Shown here: positions 1-5,979 of the stretch, one piece after another
Layout of the letters: each line of letters begins with the position of its first letter
How positions within the stretch are numbered: position 1 is the first letter of the stretch
From: DATGQT01 sp033720695
GTDB taxonomy: Bacteria > Bacteroidota > Rhodothermia > Rhodothermales > Rubricoccaceae
Assembly (NCBI GenBank): GCA_033720695.1
Contig: JAWWCA010000154.1
Span: forward strand, 1-8,800
Reading direction: 5' to 3'
Length of the DNA: 8,800 bases
Notes under the pieces: model-generated
What the model saw: the letters and a program-made list of their open reading frames with translations, nothing else
Databases searched by the model: none
Told to the model about the DNA's origin: nothing
Translations under genes and position numbers: made by a program

Positions 1-667
1 GGGCCGGCATGGCATGCCCGGGAAACCGCTGGAGTTCGCGGGCGGTCTGCATGTCCCAGATCCGCACGAGATGGACGACGCGGCGGGCGAGGACGCGGTC
101 GCGCTTGAGGAAGGCGTCCTGCGCCTCGCGGAGGATGGCCCGGGCCACGTCGGCCATCTGCGTGATCCGCGTGTCCCCCAGGAGCTCGGAGCAGCCGACG
201 AGGTGGGGGGTGTGCTTGGCGAGGTTCTTCGCGTGGTCGCCGATCCGCTCCAGGTCCGTGTTCACCTTCACGGCCGTCACGATGAGGCGGAGGTCGACGG
301 CGACGGGGGTGTGGAGGGCGAGGATCCGCTCGCACTGGTGGTCGATGGCGAGCTCGAGCTGGTCGACCTCGTCGTCGCGCTCGCGGACGCGGGCGGCCTT
401 GGCCTCGTCGCAGCGGCCGACGGCGTCGATGGCGTCGGCGAGCTGCTCGTCGACGAGGAGGTGCATCTGGACGAGGAGGTCCCAGAGGATCTCGACCTCC
501 TCGTCGAGGGGGCGGTGGACGGGCATGGAGGCGGTGGGAGGTTCGGGCGGCAGGGGCCCCTCGCGGAACGCCTCGTCGGCCTCTGGGAGCGAGTCCTCGG
601 GGACCAGGCCGAGCAGGCGGCGCAGGGTGTGCCGCCGAGAGGAGAGGTCGCGGGGCGGGTCGGACAC
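1..667 (-). CDS. phoU: PhoU-like phosphate signalling protein, 3' end off window
   Basis: PhoU links the Pst transporter to the PhoR/PhoB two-component system and damps the Pho response when phosphate is plentiful; it acts in the cytoplasm at the inner membrane. The frame is open to the left edge, giving 222 residues from a GTG at 667 with no stop. Visible family features are the first three-helix repeat: an acidic stretch RERDDEVDQLELAID (about 96-109), then DLRLIVTAVK and DLERIGDHAKNLA (138-150), the typical E-R-x-G-D metal-binding motif. A second repeat begins near 167 but is cut and looks less canonical. Start choice is uncertain: GTG 667 lies 4 nt after the pstB stop and the next 46 codons keep the GC3 bias of coding DNA, but ATG 526 (175 residues in the window) gives the usual family N-terminus. 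No Shine-Dalgarno precedes either. Last gene of the pst operon within the window. Family assignment is firm; the start is not. Confidence 0.85.
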   Translation of the reverse strand, partial: MSDPPRDLSSRRHTLRRLLGLVPEDSLPEADEAFREGPLPPEPPTASMPVHRPLDEEVEILWDLLVQMHLLVDEQLADAIDAVGRCDEAKAARVRERDDEVDQLELAIDHQCERILALHTPVAVDLRLIVTAVKVNTDLERIGDHAKNLAKHTPHLVGCSELLGDTRITQMADVARAILREAQDAFLKRDRVLARRVVHLVRIWDMQTARELQRFPGHAMPA

Positions 668-671
668 GGGG

Positions 672-1547
672 TCAGCCGAAGCGGCCGGTGATGTAGTCCT
701 CGGTCTGGGGGTTGCTCGGGCGCGTGAACAGGACGTCGGTCTTGTTGAGCTCGATGAGCTCGCCGAGGTAGAAGAACGCGGTCTCGTCGCTGATGCGCGA
801 GGCCTGCTGCATGTTGTGGGTGACGATGATGATGGTGTAGTGCTTCTTGAGCTCGAGGATGGTCTCCTCCAGCTTGGCCGTGGCGATGGGGTCGAGCGCC
901 GAGGCCGGCTCGTCCATGAGCACGACGTCGGGCTTGACGGCGAGCGTCCGCGCGATGCAGAGGCGCTGCTGCTGGCCGCCGGAGAGGCCGTAGGCGTGGT
1001 CGTTCAGGCGGTCCTTCACCTCGTCCCACAGCGCCGCCTGCCGGAGGCACCGCTCGACGAGCTCGTCGAGGTCGCCCTTGTAGCCGTTGATCTTGGCGCC
1101 CCAGGCCACGTTCTTGTAGATGGTCTTGGGGAACGGGTTGGGCTTCTGGAACACCATCCCGATGCGGCGGCGCACCATCACGGGGTCGGCGTCGCCGTAG
1201 ATGTCCTGGCCGTCGATGAGGATGCGGCCTTCGAGGCGGGTCCCGGGGATGAGCTCGTTCATCCGGTTGATGCACCGGAGCAGCGTGCTCTTGCCGCAGC
1301 CCGACGGCCCGATGAAGGCCGTGACCTGGTGGGGCGCCACGTCCATCGAGATCCCCTTGAGCACCTTGTTGTCGCCGTACCAGAAGGAGACGTCCTCGAT
1401 CTCGATCTTGGGCCGGGGCGTGGGCGTCTTGTCGGCGGGGTCCTCGGGCGCCGGGCGCCGCTCGGGCGGGAGGCCGTCGGGCGCGGCGTGGGCCTGGGCC
1501 TCGGCCTCCTCCCGGAGGGTCTCGGCGGTGTTGACGGAGTCAGGCAT
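672..1547 (-). CDS. pstB: Phosphate ABC transporter ATP-binding protein PstB
   Basis: ATPase that powers phosphate import through PstC/PstA from the cytoplasmic face. Counted from ATG 1547 (291 aa): Walker A GPSGCGKST 80-88, Q-loop Gln134 in FQKPNPF, signature LSGGQ 188-192, Walker B VVLMDEP with Asp212/Glu213, D-loop SALD 216-219, H-loop His244. All catalytic residues are present. The phrase FQKPNPFP and the ending TEDYITGRFG are typical of PstB rather than other ABC ATPases. The first ~46 residues are a Pro/Glu/Ala-rich extension absent from the roughly 250-260 aa classical proteins. A GTG at 1583 in frame would add 12 more residues; I prefer the ATG, but neither has a Shine-Dalgarno. It follows pstA after 76 nt (40 nt if GTG is used) and precedes phoU by 4 nt, consistent with one transcript. 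Confidence 0.96.
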   Translation of the reverse strand: MPDSVNTAETLREEAEAQAHAAPDGLPPERRPAPEDPADKTPTPRPKIEIEDVSFWYGDNKVLKGISMDVAPHQVTAFIGPSGCGKSTLLRCINRMNELIPGTRLEGRILIDGQDIYGDADPVMVRRRIGMVFQKPNPFPKTIYKNVAWGAKINGYKGDLDELVERCLRQAALWDEVKDRLNDHAYGLSGGQQQRLCIARTLAVKPDVVLMDEPASALDPIATAKLEETILELKKHYTIIIVTHNMQQASRISDETAFFYLGELIELNKTDVLFTRPSNPQTEDYITGRFG

Positions 1548-1623
1548 GGTCGGGGGCAGGGGTTCGGGCGTCGAACGGGTCACGGGCCGATGCGTTCGCT
1601 CGGCCCCGCCCGCGCGACGGTCG

Positions 1624-2526
1624 CTAGCCGGCGCGGCGCTTCTCGAAGTGGTTCCGGAGCAGGATGGCGCTGAGGTTGAGGGCGAACAGCAGCACCATCA
1701 GCACGATGATGCCGGCGGCGGCGAGCTCGCGGAATTCGGCCTGCGGCCGGGCCGTCCAGTTGAAGATCTGGATGGGGAGGACCGTGAACGAGTCCATGAC
1801 CGACTCGGGCAGGAACGCCACGAACGAGAGGGCGCCGATCATGATGAGCGGGGCGGTCTCGCCGATGGCGCGGCTGAGCGAGAGGATCACGCCGGTGAGG
1901 ATGCCCGGGGCCGCCACCGGGAGGAGGTGGCTCCACACCACCTGCCACCGCGTGGCGCCCACGCCGTAAGCGCTCTCGCGCAACCCCTGGGGCACCGCCC
2001 GCAGCGCCTCCTGCGTGGCGATGATGATGACGGGGAGGATGAGGAGCGCCATCGTGAACGAGCCGGCCAGCAGGCTCCGCCCCAGCGCGAAGTAGCGGAC
2101 GAAGAGGGCCAGCCCGAGGATGCCGTAGAGCACACTCGGGACGCCTGCGAGGTTGGCGATGTTGACCTGGATGAGGCGGAAGAACCACCCGCGCGAGGCG
2201 TACTCCTCCAGATACACCGCGCTCGCCACGCCGATGGGGACCGCGAAGAGCGCCGTCAATCCCATCATCCACAGCGAGCCCACGAGGGCCGACTTGATCC
2301 CGGCCCGCTCGGTGAACCGGGACGGATAGCTCGTCAGGAAGTCGGCGTCGAGGTAGGTCATCCCCTTCAGCACCACGTCCACGAGGAGGACGACGAGCAC
2401 GACGAGGCCGAAGACCGTCGCGATGAAGAGCATCGTGGCGAAGACGAGCCCCTTCCGGCGGCGCGCCGAGACGCGCTCGTCGAAGTCGGGCGCGTCGAAG
2501 GCGGAAACGGAGGGCGAGCCAGCCAT
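1624..2526 (-). CDS. pstA: Phosphate ABC transporter permease PstA
   Basis: One of two inner-membrane permeases forming the phosphate channel. 300 aa with a cytoplasmic N-terminus rich in charged residues (to about 25), then hydrophobic segments near 27-54, 78-104, 125-147, 154-170, 206-235 and 268-291. The EAA coupling loop that docks on PstB is visible as ESAYGVGATRWQVV starting at Glu184, and the conserved SRAIGETAPL is at 218-227; the Ala-Pro-Leu after GET is typical of PstA, whereas PstC here has GETMIV. The ATG at 2526 overlaps the pstC TGA by one base (TGATG), so translational coupling with pstC is likely, which would help keep the two permeases equimolar. The same frame is open further upstream through pstC, but that part is Arg/Pro-rich and not conserved, so it is not the start. 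Confidence 0.95.
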   Translation of the reverse strand: MAGSPSVSAFDAPDFDERVSARRRKGLVFATMLFIATVFGLVVLVVLLVDVVLKGMTYLDADFLTSYPSRFTERAGIKSALVGSLWMMGLTALFAVPIGVASAVYLEEYASRGWFFRLIQVNIANLAGVPSVLYGILGLALFVRYFALGRSLLAGSFTMALLILPVIIIATQEALRAVPQGLRESAYGVGATRWQVVWSHLLPVAAPGILTGVILSLSRAIGETAPLIMIGALSFVAFLPESVMDSFTVLPIQIFNWTARPQAEFRELAAAGIIVLMVLLFALNLSAILLRNHFEKRRAG

Positions 2527-3491
2527 CAGTAGCGCTCCTGGTACCGCCGGATGATGGCGTTGGCGAGGAGGTTCATCCCGAGCGTGATGAGGAAGAGGAC
2601 GAGGCCGACGGCGAAGATGGCGCGGTAGACGATGGAGCCCTGGGCGGTATCGCCGAGGCTCACCTGCACGATGAACGCAGTCATCGTCTGGATGGACTCG
2701 GTCGGGTCGAGGGTGAGGTTGGGGGTCGCGCCGGCCGCGAGCGTGACGATCATCGTCTCGCCGATGGCCCGGGAGAGCGCGAGGATGAACGAGGCGATAA
2801 TGCCCGAGAGTGCGCCCGGCACGAGCACGCGGAGCACCACCTCGATCTTGGTGGCGCCGAGGGCGTAGGCCCCCTCGGCGAGGCCCCGCGGCACCGCCCG
2901 GAGCGCGTCCTCGCTCAGCGACGCCACCATCGGGATGATCATGATGCCGACGACGAGGCCGGCCGAGAGCGCGTTGTAGACGCCGAGGCCGGGGAGGAGC
3001 GACTGCAGCAGCGGCGTCACGAACGTCAGCGCGAAGTAGCCGTAGACGACGGTGGGCACGCCCGCGAGCAGCTCCAGCCCCGGCTTCAGCACCTGCCGCA
3101 CCCGGGCCGGCGCGTACTCCGCGATGTAGACCGCGCTCGCGAGCCCCACCGGGATGGCCAGGAGGGCCGCGATCACCGTCACCATCAGCGTCCCGGCCAG
3201 GAGCGGCCAGATCCCGAAGTACTGCTCCACGAACTGCGGCGTCCACCGGCTCTCGGTGAGGAACCGCACCGGCGAGACCTCGGCGAAGAAGCCGGCCGAC
3301 TCGTAGAGCAGCACGCCCGCGATCCCGAGCGTGGTCGCTACGCTGACGAGGGCGCACAGCCCGAGCGCGTACTCAATGGCGCGCTCCTTCGGGCTGCGGA
3401 ACACGGTCCGCGTCAGGTCCACGGGCGGCGTCGAGCGCGGGGCGCCCGGCTCCATGGACGAGAGGGGGTTCTGCTGCTGCGCGAGGTCCAT
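2526..3491 (-). CDS. pstC: Phosphate ABC transporter permease PstC
   Basis: Second inner-membrane permease of the phosphate importer, partner of PstA. 321 aa. A ~38-residue hydrophilic N-terminus (Gln/Pro-rich) leads into hydrophobic segments near 41-62, 95-122, 140-162, 175-192, 226-254 and 290-312. The EAA loop EGAYALGATKIEVV begins at Glu206, and SRAIGETMIVT is at 240-250. The segment LELLAGVPTVVYGYFAL (139-155) is a strong PstC/PstA family signature. The ATG at 3491 is preceded by a C-rich leader with no Shine-Dalgarno; an in-frame ATG 12 codons later (Met13) is a possible alternative. It lies 74 nt after pstS, a gap filled by a strong hairpin, and overlaps pstA by one base. Confidence 0.95.
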   Translation of the reverse strand: MDLAQQQNPLSSMEPGAPRSTPPVDLTRTVFRSPKERAIEYALGLCALVSVATTLGIAGVLLYESAGFFAEVSPVRFLTESRWTPQFVEQYFGIWPLLAGTLMVTVIAALLAIPVGLASAVYIAEYAPARVRQVLKPGLELLAGVPTVVYGYFALTFVTPLLQSLLPGLGVYNALSAGLVVGIMIIPMVASLSEDALRAVPRGLAEGAYALGATKIEVVLRVLVPGALSGIIASFILALSRAIGETMIVTLAAGATPNLTLDPTESIQTMTAFIVQVSLGDTAQGSIVYRAIFAVGLVLFLITLGMNLLANAIIRRYQERY

Positions 3492-3508
3492 CGTTGGCGG
3501 GAAGGGCG

Positions 3509-3559
3509 GGGAGGGGTGGGGCCGCGAGCGGGCGGCCCGCGCGCCGCCCCACCCCTCCC
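3509..3559 (-). promoter_or_regulatory. Strong stem-loop in the pstS-pstC gap
   Basis: Bases 3509-3522 pair perfectly with 3546-3559 (14 bp, arms GGGAGGGGTGGGGC and its complement). The helix continues inward with one mismatch (3523/3545), three pairs (3524-3526 with 3542-3544), another mismatch (3527/3541) and five pairs (3528-3532 with 3536-3540), leaving a 3-nt loop. It fills most of the 74-nt gap, starting 6 nt after the pstS stop. On the transcribed strand no run of U follows, so it is not a classical intrinsic terminator. In other bacteria hairpins after the gene for an abundant binding protein protect the upstream mRNA or reduce read-through, letting more binding protein than permease be made. 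That role here is inference. Confidence 0.75.
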
Positions 3560-3565
3560 GGCTCG

Positions 3566-4594
3566 TTACTCGGCGGCTGTCGTGTCCGCCCCGGCGGCGC
3601 TCCCACGCCGGAGGAGGTCCTCCATCGTCACGCCGGGGGCCGAGCCCCCTTCGAAGACCGAGCCGGTGGTGCGGCTCTCGAAGCGCTCCATCGCGGCGGC
3701 GTAGGCGTCGCCGGAGAGCGGGACGTACCCGACCTCGCGGACGAGCGCCGGCGCGTTCTCGAGGTAGAAGCGGACGAACGCGTTGATGGCCGGGTCGTCG
3801 GCGCGGGCGGCGTTGACGTAGATGAACTCGGGCCGGGCGAGGGGCTGGTAGGTGCCCGTCCCGATGGTCTCGGCGTCGGGGCGGATGCAGCCGTTCCCTG
3901 CGTCCACGCCCACGAGGCGGAGCTGCTCGGCGTTCTCCTCGTAGTAGGCGAGGCCGAAGAAGCCGAGGGCGTTGGGGTCGCCCGCGATGCCCTGGACGAG
4001 CACGTTATCGTCCTCGGAGGCGGTGTAGTCGGCGCGGCTGGCGCCCTCCTCCCCGCCGATGGCCTCGGTGAAGTAGTCGTAGGTCCCGCTGTCGGTGCCG
4101 GGGCCGTAGAGCGTGAGGGACTGGTCGGGGAAGCCGTCGCGGACCTGGCTCCAGTTGTTGACGTCGCTGCCGGGGGCCCAGATGGCCGCGAGCTCCTCGG
4201 TCGTGAGGCACTCGAGCCAGCTGTTGCCCGGGTTCGTCACGATGGCGATCCCGTCGTAGGCCACCGGGAGCTCGATGAACGCGATGCCGGCCTCCTCGGC
4301 CGTCGCGCGCTCGCTCTCCTTGATGGGGCGGGAGGCGTCGTTGATGTCGGTCTCGCCACGGAGGAACTTGCCGAAGCCGCCGCCGGTGCCGCTGGCGCCG
4401 ACGGTGACGCGGACGCCGGGGTTCGCGAGCATGAACTCCTCGGCCACGGCCTCGGTGATGGGGAACACCGTCGACGAGCCGTCGACCATGACGGCGCCGG
4501 AGAGGCCGTCGCTCTCGGGGGCGTCGCCGCCGCCGCAGGCAGCGAGGAGGGGGAGGGCGAGCAGGAGGCTCGCGGTCAGGGTGCGGGTGCGCAT
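3566..4594 (-). CDS. pstS: Periplasmic phosphate-binding lipoprotein PstS
   Basis: Captures phosphate in the periplasm and delivers it to PstC/PstA. 342 aa. The N-terminus is a lipoprotein signal: MRTRTL, a hydrophobic core, then lipobox LAAC with Cys20, followed by a GGGD tether, so the protein is probably membrane-anchored. Ligand-contact motifs are in family order: DGSSTVFP 38-45, SGTGGGF 68-74, DINDASRP 83-90, and GPGTDSGTYDYF 164-175. The mature part has about 51 Asp/Glu against about 18 Lys/Arg, with only two Lys, an acidic surface typical of salt-adapted organisms. Second gene of the operon, 12 nt after the porin stop. No Shine-Dalgarno is visible before ATG 4594, where the leader is C-rich. 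Confidence 0.96.
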   Translation of the reverse strand: MRTRTLTASLLLALPLLAACGGGDAPESDGLSGAVMVDGSSTVFPITEAVAEEFMLANPGVRVTVGASGTGGGFGKFLRGETDINDASRPIKESERATAEEAGIAFIELPVAYDGIAIVTNPGNSWLECLTTEELAAIWAPGSDVNNWSQVRDGFPDQSLTLYGPGTDSGTYDYFTEAIGGEEGASRADYTASEDDNVLVQGIAGDPNALGFFGLAYYEENAEQLRLVGVDAGNGCIRPDAETIGTGTYQPLARPEFIYVNAARADDPAINAFVRFYLENAPALVREVGYVPLSGDAYAAAMERFESRTTGSVFEGGSAPGVTMEDLLRRGSAAGADTTAAE

Positions 4595-4606
4595 CGGGGG
4601 GAGGGT

Positions 4607-5629
4607 CTAGAACGAGAAGTCAACGGTGATGCGGGCCTCGACGTCGTCCGTCTCGGCGCCGTCCACGTGCGTCCAGAGGACGTTGGGGGTGAGGCGGAGG
4701 TCGGGGATCGGCTTGTAGGTCAGGCCGAGCAGGCCGAAGGTGTTGTGCTCGACGGCGACGCCATCGGTGTCGCCGGCGAACCCCTCGCGGCGCGAGCGGT
4801 CGACGCGGGCGACGACCTGGACGCGCTCGGCTAGCTCGACGACGCCGAAGAGCATAACGCCCCTGTCGTCGAGCTCCACCTCGGTGGTTTCGAAGCTGAG
4901 CGTCCGGAGGTAGCCCTCGAGCCCGGCGCGCCATGTGTCGGTCTCGTAGCCGGCGAACGCGAACGCGGTCCGGTCGAGGTCGCGCTCGTCGGCGAAGGTG
5001 GCGAGGGTGCCGCCGAGCGTGAACACGAGAGGCTCCGAGGGCCGGACGTCGAGGCGGCCGTACCCGCGCTTGTGTTGGTCCTCCTCGGGGAAGACCCCCT
5101 CGTTGTTCGCGACCATGGCGGCGTAGCGGACGAGCCCGTCGCGGCCGACCGGGACGGGGCCGTCGATGCGGAGGCCGAGGTCGCGAGACCCGGTGATGCG
5201 GTTGAGGTTCAGGAGCGTCCGTTCGAGGCTCCGGTAGCCCCAGAAGTCATCAACGAGGTCGTAGACGGGCGGTTTGGTGATGCCTACCGTGACGCGGTGG
5301 TCGTTCGGGCCGTCCCACCGCAGGTAGAGGTCCTTCACGAACGGGGTCATGCCGCGCTCGTTGAGGCTGCGGTCGCTGGTCTCGAGGCGCGCGCGCGCCG
5401 AGAAGGCCTCGGAGAGCTCGGCGTCGGCGGTGAGGTAGAGGCGCCGGATGTTGAACCCGTGGAGGTCCTCGCGGGCCGAGTCGGGAGACGAGAGCTGGTA
5501 GAAGTAGTCGAGGAAGACGAGTCCGCCGAGGCGCACGTCGGGCTGCGCGAGCGCTGGCCCGGCGGAACCGGCCAGCCCCAGGAGCACCAAGGCGCACAGG
5601 CGGACAGGGCGGGGGGAGCCGAGCCGCAT
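4607..5629 (-). CDS. Outer-membrane porin, probable phosphate-selective O/P type
   Basis: Predicted beta-barrel porin heading the phosphate operon. 340 aa. A signal peptide is clear: positively charged start, hydrophobic core LCALVLLGLAGSAG, cleavage expected after ALA at residue 28. The mature chain alternates polar and hydrophobic residues as in beta-strands and ends in the aromatic terminus VDFSF, the pattern recognised by the Bam assembly machinery. Segments such as GFNIRRLYLTADAEL (58-72) and GITKPPVYDLVDDFW followed by ITGSRDLGLRIDGP resemble the OprO/OprP phosphate-selective porin family, though the chain is shorter than Pseudomonas OprP. It is Arg-rich (about 32) and Lys-poor (4), so a Lys cluster as in OprP cannot be large. 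The family call rests on remembered patterns plus operon context; a generic porin remains possible. It opens the operon, 12 nt before pstS. Confidence 0.75.
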   Translation of the reverse strand: MRLGSPRPVRLCALVLLGLAGSAGPALAQPDVRLGGLVFLDYFYQLSSPDSAREDLHGFNIRRLYLTADAELSEAFSARARLETSDRSLNERGMTPFVKDLYLRWDGPNDHRVTVGITKPPVYDLVDDFWGYRSLERTLLNLNRITGSRDLGLRIDGPVPVGRDGLVRYAAMVANNEGVFPEEDQHKRGYGRLDVRPSEPLVFTLGGTLATFADERDLDRTAFAFAGYETDTWRAGLEGYLRTLSFETTEVELDDRGVMLFGVVELAERVQVVARVDRSRREGFAGDTDGVAVEHNTFGLLGLTYKPIPDLRLTPNVLWTHVDGAETDDVEARITVDFSF

Positions 5630-5979
5630 GGGAGTGGGAGGGAGGTGGAGAGAGCCGGCCTGCCCGGTTCGGACCGCGGGCGGGCCAGGGACCGGCGGAA
5701 ACCTAGCGGGCCCCCGGGGTGACCAGAATTACCGGAGTGTTAAGGGGCCCGCGTCGACGCGCGGCCTCCGACGAACTCATCGTCGCTTCGCAGAGGCGAC
5801 CTGCGTGCCCCGCCTCGCGGAAGGTGCGATCTTTGCAACGGGCGGTTGCGCGTGCGGAGAGAACTTCGCCCCGCACCTGCCGTATGGCACGAACCGGTGG
5901 CCGACCCGCGTTGGCCCGCCGTACCCCCGCGCCTCCGCGCCCCGTACCCGCGCCCCCGGCGCCTCTCCTGCCCGACCCC
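5630..5979. promoter_or_regulatory. Divergent intergenic region, porin-pst operon and S41 peptidase
   Basis: These 350 nt separate the leftward porin-pst operon from the rightward peptidase gene and should hold both promoters. The only AT-rich island is 5719-5745. Read on the minus strand it contains TTAACA, five bases, then GTAATT (11-nt repeat phasing as in PhoP/PhoB-type boxes, but the second copy is poor), followed by CTGGTCAC. I regard this as a weak Pho-box candidate. On the plus strand GATCTTTG at 5828-5835 is a partial match to the Bacteroidota TAnnTTTG -7 element, without a clear partner upstream. A small hairpin, 5782-5789 with 5793-5800 (8 pairs including one G-U), lies between them. 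The stretch 5846-5979 is Pro/Arg-coding-like in all frames and shows nothing recognisable. No RNA gene is seen. Confidence 0.5.
5706..5752. repeat. 9-bp inverted repeat flanking the AT-rich island
   Basis: GCGGGCCCC at 5706-5714 is an exact reverse complement of GGGGCCCGC at 5744-5752, with 29 nt between that hold the AT-rich promoter-like island. The arms begin 77 nt upstream of the porin start codon. It could be a structural element or paired protein-binding sites, but in DNA this GC-rich a 9-bp match of G/C blocks may arise by chance. Confidence 0.5.

Noticed and set aside
9..1673. Long plus-strand open frame over phoU and pstB
   Set aside because: Antisense shadow of clearly conserved genes. 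In DNA this GC-rich stop codons are rare in all frames; the translation is low-complexity Arg/Ser/Val/Glu with no motifs.
1201..2532. 443-residue plus-strand open frame over pstA and pstB
   Set aside because: Antisense to intact pst genes. The His/Asp/Glu-rich translation is the complement of hydrophobic permease codons and shows no family pattern.
1624..3357. 577-residue minus-strand frame suggesting a PstC-PstA fusion
   Set aside because: Only the part from ATG 2526 is PstA. The upstream portion is pstC read in the wrong frame and is Arg/Pro-rich.
3494..4834. 446-residue plus-strand open frame over pstS and the porin end
   Set aside because: Antisense to pstS, whose lipobox and ligand motifs are unmistakable; the translation is repetitive Gly/Ala/Val/Glu.
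5719..5979. 87-residue upstream extension of the S41 peptidase
   Set aside because: In frame, but the translation is Arg/Pro-rich, overlaps the likely promoter island and would put the membrane anchor in the middle of the chain.
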